Part shown: positions 29,942 to 38,634 of the stretch, one piece after another
Layout: each line of letters opens with the position of its first letter
Position numbering within the stretch: position 1 is the stretch's first letter
Assembly (NCBI GenBank): GCA_029101205.1
Contig: JAQXQO010000036.1
Coordinates: 1 to 39,458 of the forward strand
Origin: Coriobacteriales bacterium
Lineage (GTDB): Bacteria; Actinomycetota; Coriobacteriia; Coriobacteriales; Atopobiaceae
DNA length: 39,458 nucleotides
Direction: 5' to 3'
Notes under the pieces: generated by a model
What the model saw: the letters and a program-made list of their open reading frames with translations, nothing else
The model's database searches: none
Told to the model about the DNA's origin: nothing
Made by a program: the position numbers and the translations under genes

Positions 29942-31147
29942 ATGAACCAGAGCCCGAGCCCGTCCGCCACGGCGGACGCGTCACAGGCGAAGGAGCCGGC
30001 CCGCAAGGGCCTTGCCCGCTTCGTTCTGGATGACCACCGCTACGTATTTCTGGGCACGAGCGCCTTCGCCCTCATAGGCCTGTGGCTGGCGAACCAGCCC
30101 CACTCGGCCATGAGCTTTCTGAAGGACTGCTACGCGCTCGAGGTCGTGATGTACTACGTGCTGGTGGCGTGGTTGGTGGTGTCGGCACTGGCCCTCGTGA
30201 CCAAGCTGACCCACTGGAACGGCGACGCCTACCAGAAGACCTCACCGTTCGCGCGTCCTGCGGCCCGCAAGGTCGAGCGCATCGGCTCGTACGCGGTGTT
30301 CGCCCTGATGGTGGTCTTCTTCATCGACCGCGCAGTCATGGGTGCCATCAACCTGATCACCACCAGCATCGCCCAGTCCACGAACCCGACTGACTTCCTC
30401 AGCTCCACGGTCTACATGATCTACAACATGCACGACGTGTTCGTGGAGGGCATCGTAAACACAATCATCCTGGCCACGGTGGGCACCGTCATCGCGTTCT
30501 TCCTGGCCCTGCTGCTGGTGTTTCTGCGCCTGCAGACGCCCGACCGCACCGACAACGACTTCATCCGCTTCCTGAAGACTGTGGGCTGCGGCTTTGCCCG
30601 CGTGTACTCCGCGGTGGTTCGCGGCACGCCCATGATGATTCAGGGCCTCATCATCTACTACGCCGGCACCGGCATGCTGACCGCACGTGGCATGACCCCG
30701 TCGCAGATCCTGACGGTGTGGTCGCCCTTCACGGCCGCCCTGGTGACCATCTCGCTGAACTCCACCGCCTACATGATGGAGGTCCTGCGCTCGGGCATCG
30801 GCGCCGTGGACCCCGGCCAGGAGGAGGCTGCGCGCTCGCTGGGCCTCTCGCACTGGCAGGCCATGCGCTCCGTCGTGTTCCCCCAGGGCGTGAAGAACTC
30901 CATCCCCGCCCTGTCCAACGAGCTCGTCATTAACATCAAGGACTCGTCCGTGCTCATGGTCATCGGCGTGGTCGAGCTGACCTTCGCCGTGCGCACCATC
31001 GCCGGCGTGTACTACAAGCAGATGGAGATCTACGTGGCGGCGGCCGTGTGCTACCTCATCCTGACCATGCTGGCCACGAAGCTCCTGAACATGCTCTCGA
31101 CCAAGCTGGGCGCCGGCACCTCCAGCGGCGTGCCCAGCTCGAACTAG
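29942..31147 (+). CDS. Amino-acid ABC transporter permease with extra N-terminal membrane region
   Basis: Membrane channel subunit of the importer. It is 401 residues, against about 220-300 for typical HisM/GlnP-type permeases. The extra length is N-terminal: a charged cytoplasmic start, then about three hydrophobic helices (around 36-58, 72-95 and 115-140). The standard permease core begins near [22 protein letters not shown]. The EAA loop that contacts the ATPase is [25 protein letters not shown] 29942 has a perfect aaggagg eight bases upstream. The ATPase gene follows by 13 bases. Function as permease is secure; the role of the extra helices is unknown. Confidence 0.92.
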   Translation: MNQSPSPSATADASQAKEPARKGLARFVLDDHRYVFLGTSAFALIGLWLANQPHSAMSFLKDCYALEVVMYYVLVAWLVVSALALVTKLTHWNGDAYQKTSPFARPAARKVERIGSYAVFALMVVFFIDRAVMGAINLITTSIAQSTNPTDFLSSTVYMIYNMHDVFVEGIVNTIILATVGTVIAFFLALLLVFLRLQTPDRTDNDFIRFLKTVGCGFARVYSAVVRGTPMMIQGLIIYYAGTGMLTARGMTPSQILTVWSPFTAALVTISLNSTAYMMEVLRSGIGAVDPGQEEAARSLGLSHWQAMRSVVFPQGVKNSIPALSNELVINIKDSSVLMVIGVVELTFAVRTIAGVYYKQMEIYVAAAVCYLILTMLATKLLNMLSTKLGAGTSSGVPSSN

Positions 31148-31160
31148 GGGAGGCCATCAC

Positions 31161-31949
31161 ATGCAAAGCCAAGACAACGCGGCCGGGCGCCAGCCCCTCA
31201 TCCGCGTGGAAGACCTCCACAAGTCGTTCGGCCAGCTGCAGGTGCTGAAGGGCATCAATTTCGACGTGTATCCCGGCGAGGTCGTCACCATCATCGGCGC
31301 CTCGGGCTCGGGCAAGTCGACCCTTCTGCGCTGCATCAACCTGTTGGAGACCCCCGACTCGGGCCACGTGTGGTTCCACGGCGAGGACCTGGCGAACGCC
31401 CACACGAACGTGAACGAGCTGCGCGAGAGCATCGGCATGGTGTTCCAGACGTTCAATCTGTTCAACAACAAGAACGTCCTGGACAACTGCACTCTGGCCC
31501 CCGTCATGCTGCACAAGTGCAGCAAGGAGGAGGCCGACCGCCGCGCCCGAAAGAACCTGGAGGCCGTGGGCCTGAAGGACTTCATCGACGCGCCGTCCAC
31601 CTCGCTTTCCGGTGGCCAGAAGCAGCGCGTGGCCATCGCGCGCGCCCTGTGCATGGAGCCCGAGATCATGCTGTTCGACGAGCCCACCAGCGCCCTGGAC
31701 CCCGAGATCGTGGGCGAGGTCCTGAACGTCATGCGCGACCTGGCAAAGAACGGCATGACCATGGTCGTGGTCACGCACGAGATGGAGTTCGCAAAGAACG
31801 TCTCGGACCGCGTGGTGTTCATGGACAAGGGCGTCATCGCCGAGCAGGGCACGCCCGACCAGATCTTTGGCCATCCCCAGCACCCGCGCACCCGCGAGTT
31901 CCTGGCCCGCTACCTGGAGGACGACGCCCGCAAGGTCGAGCGTCCGTAG
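31161..31949 (+). CDS. Amino-acid ABC transporter ATP-binding protein
   Basis: Energises the importer encoded upstream. In the 262 residues the Walker A is GASGSGKST (about 46-54), the Q-loop is VFQTFNLF, the signature is [15 protein letters not shown], the Walker B is [14 protein letters not shown] and the H-loop is VVTHEMEFA. The [16 protein letters not shown] form is typical of the GlnQ/HisP polar amino-acid group. ATG 31161 has gggagg upstream. The operon ends with a strong terminator about 40 bases after the stop. Confidence 0.95.
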   Translation: MQSQDNAAGRQPLIRVEDLHKSFGQLQVLKGINFDVYPGEVVTIIGASGSGKSTLLRCINLLETPDSGHVWFHGEDLANAHTNVNELRESIGMVFQTFNLFNNKNVLDNCTLAPVMLHKCSKEEADRRARKNLEAVGLKDFIDAPSTSLSGGQKQRVAIARALCMEPEIMLFDEPTSALDPEIVGEVLNVMRDLAKNGMTMVVVTHEMEFAKNVSDRVVFMDKGVIAEQGTPDQIFGHPQHPRTREFLARYLEDDARKVERP

Positions 31950-31987
31950 GTCGTGCCACCGCACATCGCCTCAAACAGCACCTTGCC

Positions 31988-32022
31988 AGCGCCGGGACGC
32001 CCGTCGTCCCGGCGCTTTTTCT
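31988..32022 (+). terminator. Intrinsic terminator of the amino-acid importer operon
   Basis: AGCGCCGGGACG (31988-31999) pairs perfectly with CGTCCCGGCGCT (32005-32016) over a 5-nt loop and is followed by TTTTCT. The remaining gap to nadE (32023-32189) contains one copy of the GGGCAAGAAGAGC motif and no gene. Confidence 0.93.
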
Positions 32023-32189
32023 GCCTTTCGCCCAGAAGGGTGGGCAAGAAGAGCGCGTCGCGCCCGCCTTCCGCCGCGGCATTGGCCCGCGCGGGTGGTC
32101 CGCCTGGCTCCGCCGCGATACCATGGTGCCTGTCCGAGGCGCCCCTCCCGGGGGCCGTTGCCGCAAGGCGCAGAAGCTAGGAGGGTCCC

Positions 32190-34133
32190 ATGCTAGACGG
32201 ATTCGTAAGCGTTGCCGTGCGCACCCCGCACGTGCAGGTGGCTGACGTGCAGCACAACGTGCAGGCGTGCATCGACGCCATCGAGGAGGCGTACGAGGCC
32301 GGAGCCAAGGTCATCGTACTGCCCGAGCTGGTGCTGACCGGCTACACCTGCGAGGACCTGTTCCTGCAGACCGAGCTTCTGGACGCCGCGCAGGACGGGG
32401 TCCAGGCCCTGGCGCGCGAGACCTCCGACCTGGACGCGCTGGTGGTCGTGGGCGCGCCCGTCGTGGCTGGCTCAAAGCTGTACAACTGCGCCGTGTTTTT
32501 GGCGGGCGGAGAGGTGCTGGGCATCGTGCCAAAGCGCTTCTTGCCCACGTACAACGAGTTCTACGAGGGGCGCCACTTCGTGGAGGGGCCCTGCGAGGTC
32601 ACGCCCATCCGCTTTGCCGGACAGGACGACGTGCCGTTCGGCACGAGGCAGCTGTTCGTGTGCGACTCCATGCCGCAGCTGGTGGTGGCAGCCGAGCTGT
32701 GCGAGGACCTGTGGGCTCCCCAGCCGCCCTCGATCGAGCATGCGCTGGCCGGGGCCACGCTGATCGTGAACCTCTCGGCCTCCAACGCCATCGTGGGCAA
32801 GGCCGCCTACCGCCGCGACCTGGTCAGCGGCCAGAGCGCGCGCCTGGTGTGCGCCTACGCCTACGCCAGCGCGGGCTGGGGCGAGTCCACACAGGACCTG
32901 GTCTTCTCGGGCCATGATATCATCGCCGAGAACGGCCGCGTGCTGGCCGAGTCCAAGCCCTTCGGTGGCGGCGCGGCCACGACCGAGGTGGACGTGCAGA
33001 TGCTGTGCAGCGAGCGCCAGCGTATGTCCAGCTATCGCTGCGCTCCCTCGCCCGAGGCGGCCGGTTACCACGTGGGGCACTTCTCGCTGGAGGTCGAGAA
33101 GACCCTGCTGACCCGCTACGTTGACCCGCATCCGTTCGTGCCCGCCGGCCAGCGCGAGCGCGCCGCCCGCTGCGAGGACGTGTTCTCCATCCAGGCGTTC
33201 GGCCTGGCGAAGCGCCTGGCGCACACCCACGCAAAGACCGCCGTCATCGGTGTGTCGGGCGGCTTGGACTCCACGCTGGCCCTGCTGGTGGCCGTCCGGG
33301 CGTTCGACCTTCTGGACCTGGACCGTCACGGCATCATCGCCGTCACCATGCCGGGCTTTGGCACCACGCATCGCACGCACTCCAACGCCACGCAGCTGTC
33401 CGATGCCCTGGGCTGCCAGCTGCGCGAGGTGGACATCTCGCAGTCCGTGCGCCAGCACTTCGCGGACATAGGCCACGACGAGTCGGTGCACGACGTCACG
33501 TACGAGAACTGCCAGGCGCGCGAGCGCACGCAGATTCTGATGGACCTGGCAAACCAGGAGGGCGGCATGGTCATCGGCACCGGTGACCTGTCCGAGCTGG
33601 CGCTGGGCTGGGCCACCTACAACGGCGACCACATGAGCATGTACGGCGTGAACGCCTCCGTGCCCAAGACCCTGGTGCGCCACCTGGTGCGCTACGTGGC
33701 CGACACCTGCGGAAACGAGGACGAGGCAAACGTCTTGTACGACGTGCTGGACACGCCCGTCTCGCCCGAGCTTTTGCCCGCACAGGAGGACGGCACCATC
33801 GCGCAGAAGACCGAGGACCTGGTGGGCCCCTACGAGCTGCACGACTTCGTGCTGTACGAGGTGCTGCGCCACGGCTCCCGCCCGCGCAAGGTGTACCGCC
33901 TGGCACGCTACGCTCTGGGCGACACCTACGACGACGCCACCATCCTGAAGTGGCTGCGTGTGTTCTACCGGCGCTTCTTTGCCCAGCAGTTCAAGCGCAG
34001 CTGTCTGCCCGACGGTCCCAAGGTGGGCTCGGTGGCGGTGAGCCCGCGCGGCGATCTGCGCATGCCCTCCGACGCCCTGGCCACCCTGTGGCTGCGCGAG
34101 GTCGACTCGCTTTCCGCCGACCGGCAGGACTAG
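32190..34133 (+). CDS. nadE: Glutamine-dependent NAD+ synthetase
   Basis: Last step of NAD synthesis: amidates nicotinic acid adenine dinucleotide using ammonia from glutamine. The 647 residues have an N-terminal nitrilase-type glutaminase domain with the Glu-Lys-Cys triad visible (E46 in [11 protein letters not shown]115 in [19 protein letters not shown]171 in AAELCEDLW). The C-terminal synthetase domain has the PP-loop SGGLDST (356-362) and the [12 protein letters not shown] block. ATG 32190 has aggagg upstream. Length and layout match the long two-domain NadE found in actinobacteria. It stands alone; nnr elsewhere in the window also serves the NAD pool. Confidence 0.96.
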   Translation: MLDGFVSVAVRTPHVQVADVQHNVQACIDAIEEAYEAGAKVIVLPELVLTGYTCEDLFLQTELLDAAQDGVQALARETSDLDALVVVGAPVVAGSKLYNCAVFLAGGEVLGIVPKRFLPTYNEFYEGRHFVEGPCEVTPIRFAGQDDVPFGTRQLFVCDSMPQLVVAAELCEDLWAPQPPSIEHALAGATLIVNLSASNAIVGKAAYRRDLVSGQSARLVCAYAYASAGWGESTQDLVFSGHDIIAENGRVLAESKPFGGGAATTEVDVQMLCSERQRMSSYRCAPSPEAAGYHVGHFSLEVEKTLLTRYVDPHPFVPAGQRERAARCEDVFSIQAFGLAKRLAHTHAKTAVIGVSGGLDSTLALLVAVRAFDLLDLDRHGIIAVTMPGFGTTHRTHSNATQLSDALGCQLREVDISQSVRQHFADIGHDESVHDVTYENCQARERTQILMDLANQEGGMVIGTGDLSELALGWATYNGDHMSMYGVNASVPKTLVRHLVRYVADTCGNEDEANVLYDVLDTPVSPELLPAQEDGTIAQKTEDLVGPYELHDFVLYEVLRHGSRPRKVYRLARYALGDTYDDATILKWLRVFYRRFFAQQFKRSCLPDGPKVGSVAVSPRGDLRMPSDALATLWLREVDSLSADRQD

Positions 34134-34227
34134 CCAGGCCGGAAGGGTCCAGACCTATCCGCGAGGACCAGAAACGCCAGGCAAGAAGTACATTGAGCTT
34201 GCCGCCAGAGATCTTTTGAGAACGATA

Positions 34228-34259
34228 CGGGCCGGTGCCGCCTTTGCGGTACCGGCCCG
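34228..34259. terminator. Strong hairpin between nadE and the convergent accessory operon
   Basis: CGGGCCGGTGCCGC (34228-34241) pairs with GCGGTACCGGCCCG (34246-34259) over a CTTT loop: 14 pairs, one of them G-U. No clear T tract follows on either strand, so it may be a bidirectional pause or RNA-end stabiliser rather than a full intrinsic terminator. Confidence 0.6.
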
Positions 34260-34320
34260 ATGACGCAGAAGCACATCGTAGACGGATTGTCTTACCAAAG
34301 GCCTTCACACTGGGCTAACC

Positions 34321-34965
34321 TTACTGGCCGACGTTGATGTCGATAATCTTTCGGGTGGGATCGTTCGTCAGAACCAGCTCGAATGAGTGCTCCCGCACGT
34401 TCTTGCGTGTGTAGTTCTTTGTGTCCAACGTGTATTCGAGAAACTTTGGGTTCTGGATGCACGAGAGGGGCAGGTGGGTCGTATAGCTGGTGTTTGGCAC
34501 AAGCACGAGTCCGTTGGAGTTCCCCCGTATGCGCGGCTCGCTCGCCTCCCACAGTTCGCTGTCCACCTTGTAGAACGTGTTCTTGTTTTCGCCCACCAGG
34601 AACAGGCTCACCATGTTCAGGTATCCGTCGGTGTTCCCGTCGTTCCTGACGTCGTAGGTCAGTACGATTACGTCTCCTGGGCCGTTCGACATGCTGTCGG
34701 GGTCTACGTCTGGCGCGTATCGTGCCAGGTATTCGTTTGAGTCCATGATCTCGGCTTTTTGTACGTTCACATAGTAGCCTTGGGTATTCTCTCCGTCGTA
34801 ATCCAGGAAGTCTCCGTCCAGGGGCACTTCCTGCCCCATGGAGTAATGCTGGATGGGGTATGTTACGCGGTGCTGGTTGACGTCCCAGATACGATACCCC
34901 AGGAGCGCCGTCAGCAGTGCCAGCACCAGGACGACAATGGGCCACCTGCGCTTTGGCTTCTTCAT
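34321..34965 (-). CDS. Membrane-anchored protein, last gene of the accessory ABC operon
   Basis: I cannot name a family with certainty. The 214 residues start with a Lys/Arg-rich tip and one hydrophobic helix (about 8-25), followed by an exported domain without Cys lipobox. The exported part is beta-rich, and DVIVLTYDVRNDGNTDGYLNM resembles the conserved core of small DUF4352/DUF5028-like exported proteins (key run VLTYDVRNDGNTDG). Such proteins often accompany peptide-transport loci; this match is tentative. The start overlaps the ATPase stop by four bases (ATGA), so it is translationally coupled. Codon use is less GC-biased than in the core genes to the left. Confidence 0.7.
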   Translation of the reverse strand: MKKPKRRWPIVVLVLALLTALLGYRIWDVNQHRVTYPIQHYSMGQEVPLDGDFLDYDGENTQGYYVNVQKAEIMDSNEYLARYAPDVDPDSMSNGPGDVIVLTYDVRNDGNTDGYLNMVSLFLVGENKNTFYKVDSELWEASEPRIRGNSNGLVLVPNTSYTTHLPLSCIQNPKFLEYTLDTKNYTRKNVREHSFELVLTNDPTRKIIDINVGQ

Positions 34966-35621
34966 GAGCGCTTCGCCTCCCGCAGGTCCTCGTATCCGTC
35001 CAGGTGCCCCTCTGCCAGGTGGTATATCTGGTCGGAAAGCCCGTGTAGCACGCTGGCGTCGTGACAGGCCAGGACCACTATTGACCCCTCGTCGCGTAGC
35101 CTCGACACCAGCTGTCGCGCCATCCGTACGCCCGACTCGTCCAGTGCGTTGGTGGGCTCATCCAAAAGGACCACCCGGGGCTTCTCCAGTGCGGCCGCCG
35201 CCAGTCCTAGCCTTTGCTTCATGCCAAGGGAGTACTTCGAGAAGTGCCTACGGTCGTCTGGGTCCAATCCTACGAAATCCAGCATCTGGCGGATGTCGTC
35301 GTCCGCGGCGATGTTCTTTATAGAGGCCAGGATCTGAAGGTTCTCGAAGCCGGTCCTCCTGGGCAGGAAGGCGGGATTCTCTATGAGCAGCCCGATGCTG
35401 GGAGGAAATTCGATGTCCTTCCATAGTTCCTTGCCGTCTATGGTCACGGTGCCGCTGTCGGGACGAATGAACCCGGCCATGGCGCGCATGAGCATGGTCT
35501 TCCCGGAACCGTTCACGCCTGCAAGCCCCGTTACCTCGCCCTCGGGCGCTTCGACGGACACGGACTGCAGCACAGGGCTGCCCTTGATGGACTTGGTCAG
35601 GTTCTTTACCACTACAGACAT
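34962..35621 (-). CDS. ABC transporter ATP-binding protein of the accessory operon
   Basis: A 219-residue ABC ATPase. The Walker A is GVNGSGKTM, the Q-loop position is LLIENPAFLPRRTGFENL, the signature is KYSLGMKQRLGLAAA, the Walker B is VVLLDEPTNALDE and the H-loop is LACHD. SLGMKQRLG in place of LSGGQ and the IENPxFxPxxTGxENL segment place it with the bacitracin/lantibiotic (BcrA/LanF-like) export and immunity ATPases. The start is ATG 35621, one base after the permease stop, with ggaagga upstream. It probably energises the two permeases encoded immediately before it. Confidence 0.92.
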   Translation of the reverse strand: MSVVVKNLTKSIKGSPVLQSVSVEAPEGEVTGLAGVNGSGKTMLMRAMAGFIRPDSGTVTIDGKELWKDIEFPPSIGLLIENPAFLPRRTGFENLQILASIKNIAADDDIRQMLDFVGLDPDDRRHFSKYSLGMKQRLGLAAAALEKPRVVLLDEPTNALDESGVRMARQLVSRLRDEGSIVVLACHDASVLHGLSDQIYHLAEGHLDGYEDLREAKRS

Positions 35622-35622
35622 G

Positions 35623-36450
35623 CTAATCAGTCCTTCCAAGGATGTCCTTCCGGCGAAATGCGACGCCACCCACCACGACGGAGGCGGTACCCAGCACGAT
35701 GGCCAGTACGAGTCCCTGCAGGGCTGGATAGCCGTCCCTCACGAGCCCCAAGGACCTGAACATCATGAGGTAGTTCCCTGGCAAAAGCGGGCACTGGTAG
35801 TAGAACGCCGAGAGGAACAGGATCGAGAGCGTGGCCACGTAGCTCAGCGTGGGTCTGATGAATAGCGACAGACATAGCTGCAGCAGACACAGGGAAGTCA
35901 TGACGCAGGGGGCCACCAATAGAAAGGCGACAAATTCGTCGGTGTTGGGACGGATGGTCAGATCCGCCTGCACCAGCTTCGGTACGGCGTCCGAGACCTT
36001 CAGGCTGATGCCATTGCCGGTAGCCATTGAGAAAACCATCAGGGTCGCATACAGAAGCGCCCAGTAGACCAGCACGCAGAGCGTCACCCAGACGCACTTC
36101 GACAGCCACCAGCGCCATCTGCTGCCCGACTTCGTCAAAACCTTCTGCCCAAAGCCCTCCAGGTCCCGGTAGGGAAACCCCAATGTCATGTATGAGACCA
36201 GCATCAGCAGAATCACCCACGACACGGGAAATCTGAACGGGTCGGACATACCGGGCAGGTAGGCCTGCATGCCAGCCAGCGTCACGACCATCTCATTGCC
36301 AAAGGTGCAGGGAGGCCTCTTGCTGTTGATGACGGAGGCCAAGAGGTACAGGCCGCCCTCGCACACGAACAACGCCTCGGCCACCAGGAACCATTTGCGC
36401 AAGGAACGGAACCCCTCCCGCAGGTCGATGTGCCATATTCCAGATTTCAT
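35623..36450 (-). CDS. ABC permease, second of two, accessory operon
   Basis: A 275-residue integral membrane protein with about six hydrophobic segments (for instance around residues 21-42, 73-90, 118-140, 175-205, 210-228 and 245-268). No named motif stands out, but size, topology and operon position fit an ABC-2 type permease such as those of lantibiotic-immunity transporters. ATG 36450 has aaggaggg seven bases upstream and overlaps the stop of the preceding permease (ATGA). It is unrelated in obvious sequence to its partner beyond general hydrophobicity. Confidence 0.8.
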   Translation of the reverse strand: MKSGIWHIDLREGFRSLRKWFLVAEALFVCEGGLYLLASVINSKRPPCTFGNEMVVTLAGMQAYLPGMSDPFRFPVSWVILLMLVSYMTLGFPYRDLEGFGQKVLTKSGSRWRWWLSKCVWVTLCVLVYWALLYATLMVFSMATGNGISLKVSDAVPKLVQADLTIRPNTDEFVAFLLVAPCVMTSLCLLQLCLSLFIRPTLSYVATLSILFLSAFYYQCPLLPGNYLMMFRSLGLVRDGYPALQGLVLAIVLGTASVVVGGVAFRRKDILGRTD

Positions 36451-37298
36451 ATGGCGTCCCTCCTTGTGCACCAGCGGGAGAATGCCAGGGACAACGCTAG
36501 CAGGATGGCTCCCTCAGCCAAAATGACCCATCCGTTGTGGAGGTAGCTCTCTGTGCCGGCGCGCATGTTTGCCGAGAGGCCCAGCTCGACTCCACTGAGA
36601 TCCCCCATCGCAAGCCATATGCGGTCGGTAACGAACTGTATGCCCAGAAGCCCTAGGTAGGGAGCCGAAAGCAGCGCCACGCGGTTGTCGATGAAGAAGG
36701 AGAGGGCGTGCACGAATAACGCCCAGAGTCCGCTGAGCACCCCCGCAAGCAGCGTGTACAGCAGTACATAGATTAGTGGCAGGTTATAGAGAAACCACGA
36801 CCATAGGTCCTCATCATCTATGCCGATATAGATTACGGCGGTGATATCGGGCATGTACGCCGGCACGAAACATGCCAATATGAGAAAGTTGACCACAAGG
36901 GGAACCATGGCTACCGAGGCTCCGGTCAAAAACACCGCAATGCCCTTGGCGGTGAGGTATCGACCTGGCGTCTGCCGAGACGTCACCTGCATTAGGTATC
37001 CGGACTGAAGCTCGGTCCTAAAAGACCAGGCGTAGGGTATTACTGCCAGCAGCGGCAGCAGGTGAAACAGTAGCGTGGACGTGGGCTGAATGAAGTCCAT
37101 CGATATCCAGTAGCGGAAGCAGCTGTCCGGCGAAGGGGAGAGGTATTTGTAGTCGTATTTGCCAATTCCGTAGTTATACCTCGCAAGAATGTCGCCGACG
37201 GCGCTGTATACGGCTAGAGCGATTGCGATGGATAGCGCCACTACTAGCCAGGGGTTGCGGAAGGCCTTCTGCAGCTCCATGCGAACTAGGCGTTTCAT
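36447..37298 (-). CDS. ABC permease, first of two, accessory operon
   Basis: A 283-residue membrane protein. It begins MKRLVRMELQKAFRNPWLVVALSIA, a pattern typical of ABC-2 permeases (short basic amphipathic start, then helix; key run ELQKAFRNPW), and has about six hydrophobic segments. Between the first and second helices is an aromatic, presumably extracellular loop. FRTELQSGYLMQVTSRQTPGRYLTAK is the conserved cytoplasmic segment of this permease group (key run SGYLMQVTSR). The start overlaps the preceding gene's stop by four bases, and the end overlaps the next permease, so all are coupled. Confidence 0.82.
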   Translation of the reverse strand: MKRLVRMELQKAFRNPWLVVALSIAIALAVYSAVGDILARYNYGIGKYDYKYLSPSPDSCFRYWISMDFIQPTSTLLFHLLPLLAVIPYAWSFRTELQSGYLMQVTSRQTPGRYLTAKGIAVFLTGASVAMVPLVVNFLILACFVPAYMPDITAVIYIGIDDEDLWSWFLYNLPLIYVLLYTLLAGVLSGLWALFVHALSFFIDNRVALLSAPYLGLLGIQFVTDRIWLAMGDLSGVELGLSANMRAGTESYLHNGWVILAEGAILLALSLAFSRWCTRRDAI

Positions 37299-37996
37299 GA
37301 CTCTCCTTCCACGAGCGTGGTTCCTAGCTGCAGTTCGAAGGGTTTGAATTGACCGTCAAAGCCGGGCGTCATTGCTGTCGGGGGTTGATTGCTCGTTGAT
37401 CCGTCAAGTTGGCCGTACCGATAGCCCAGGACCATCGTCTTCTCTTCGCCAGGCTCCAGCTGATATACGAAATAGTCGTGATCGTTATCCGGATGTGTTG
37501 CTTCGGAGAAATAGACCAGCTCGGCATTTGGAACATAAAAAACGTAGGCATTAAGGACTGGGTTGTTGCTGGAGTCCAATATCGTGCCGTCGGAAGCAGC
37601 GTCTATATTTTTCTGCCTCAGCGTCACCAGAAGCAGGCCCCGTTTGTCATTCGAGCTCCCGCTTTTCATTTGCGCTGCAAGGTTTTCTGGCACATCGCCA
37701 TCAAGTGCATCGACGTTGGCGTAGGCCCTGGCACCAAGCACGGTCATTTCCATGGTGCCAGACCATCCCAGCTCGTAGTGGTAGCTAGCGCCCTGGTCAT
37801 TGACCCTGTCGTTCTGCGGGTCATTGGAGTTGAACGACCATGTGCTGCCAGCGGGTATTATGGTGCGCTCTACATTGTCGGTAGACTGGGCGGATTGCGA
37901 GAAGCTCTTGTAGATCGCTTGTCCCAAAAGTGTTGCTCCGATTACGGCAGCTACTAAAGCGAGAGACAGGAGCAACATCCATTCTTTCTTTTGCAT
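37295..37996 (-). CDS. Membrane-anchored exported protein of unknown function, accessory operon
   Basis: Unrecognised. The 233 residues have an N-terminal helix (about 6-27) acting as signal anchor and then an exported domain rich in Asn, Asp, Ser and Tyr, without Cys. WSFNSNDPQNDRVNDQGASYHYELGWSG and VYFSEATHPDNDHDYFVYQLEPGEEKTMVLGY read as beta-sandwich segments (key runs SYHYELGWSG and FVYQLEPGEEKTMVLGY). The latter resembles the accessory domains that control folding or recognition of extracellular peptides. It overlaps the first permease by four bases. A 13-bp hairpin lies just upstream of its ribosome-binding site. Together with the last gene of the operon it frames the ABC transporter. 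Confidence 0.75.
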   Translation of the reverse strand: MQKKEWMLLLSLALVAAVIGATLLGQAIYKSFSQSAQSTDNVERTIIPAGSTWSFNSNDPQNDRVNDQGASYHYELGWSGTMEMTVLGARAYANVDALDGDVPENLAAQMKSGSSNDKRGLLLVTLRQKNIDAASDGTILDSSNNPVLNAYVFYVPNAELVYFSEATHPDNDHDYFVYQLEPGEEKTMVLGYRYGQLDGSTSNQPPTAMTPGFDGQFKPFELQLGTTLVEGES

Positions 37997-38011
37997 GGTG
38001 GACCTCTTCTT

Positions 38012-38040
38012 GCGCTCCGGTAGATTTTCTACCGGAGCGC
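38012..38040 (-). promoter_or_regulatory. Perfect hairpin between the exported-protein gene and the transporter operon
   Basis: GCGCTCCGGTAGA (38012-38024) and TCTACCGGAGCGC (38028-38040) form a perfect 13-bp stem with a 3-nt loop. On the minus strand it is followed not by T residues but by aagaagagg, the ribosome-binding region of the next gene. It looks like an RNA-stability or processing element, or a leaky attenuator, that would raise the first gene's mRNA relative to the transporter genes. Confidence 0.7.
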
Positions 38041-38064
38041 TACGTCACGGTCTAGCCAAGGCGT

Positions 38065-38523
38065 TTAGTCGCCATTGATGGAAGCGTATTTGCCCCAACT
38101 ATCTGGGCTCCACTCGCCGCCGAGATCTCCACCGCCGTTGTTTGCCCAGGCGGTCAGGCGAGCGTTGCACTGACCGTGGTTCTCGTAGACGTTTTGGTGA
38201 ATGGCGAATTTACCGGTATGTTTTACAGTTGCATGGTCAGCTACAGTTTCATTCTTCCATCCGAAGAGCACCTGCGCATCAACGTAGACCCTGCAAGACT
38301 TCATCGTGATGGTCGTGACGTGAATATAGGTAGGGGTCGTATCCTCCTTGAGCCGTCCCTCTGTTGCCGCGGTTCCTAGGTCGGGCATGGAGAACCAGAA
38401 CCCGGCATCTCTGGTGGTCCTTGCCATGGCGAAGGTGGGTGTTGCTGTGAGCAGGAATGCCGTCAACGCGATGCCCAGAGCAATGGGTGTCAGGGAAACG
38501 CGATGCTGAGTGATTGACTTCAT
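38065..38523 (-). CDS. Small exported two-cysteine protein, bacteriocin-like candidate
   Basis: 152 residues with a classical Sec signal peptide: hydrophobic core about 12-27 and a probable cleavage after TFA (A32). The mature part is about 120 residues, with exactly two Cys (C77 and C119) that could form one disulfide, several aromatic residues and a C-terminus ending WSPDSWGKYASINGD. The composition recalls small exported proteins of the DUF2712/lactococcin-972-like kind that are found next to ABC transporters, but I cannot verify membership. gggaga precedes ATG 38523. It sits between a LuxR-type regulator and a transporter operon, which suggests it is the product whose export, immunity or sensing the cluster serves. 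A structural surface protein is the alternative. Confidence 0.72.
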   Translation of the reverse strand: MKSITQHRVSLTPIALGIALTAFLLTATPTFAMARTTRDAGFWFSMPDLGTAATEGRLKEDTTPTYIHVTTITMKSCRVYVDAQVLFGWKNETVADHATVKHTGKFAIHQNVYENHGQCNARLTAWANNGGGDLGGEWSPDSWGKYASINGD

Positions 38524-38583
38524 GTTGATCTCCCTTTCTCGAGTACTGCCTTGCTGTGCATTGCGGGGCGCCCGGTTGGGGAG

Positions 38584-38623
38584 AGTGTCGCCTTATGGCT
38601 GAGCGATGTCAGTAAACATCGCT
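38584..38623 (-). promoter_or_regulatory. Dyad operator and candidate promoter of the exported-protein gene
   Basis: AGCGATGT (38602-38609) and ACATCGCT (38616-38623) form a perfect 8-bp inverted repeat with six bases between. On the minus strand CTGACA (38612-38607) could be the -35, overlapping the dyad, with GACACT (38589-38584) as -10 after 17 bases. The position fits binding by the adjacent LuxR-type regulator; alternatively the dyad is a weak terminator of that regulator's mRNA. Confidence 0.5.
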
Positions 38624-38634
38624 ATGAAAGTGCG

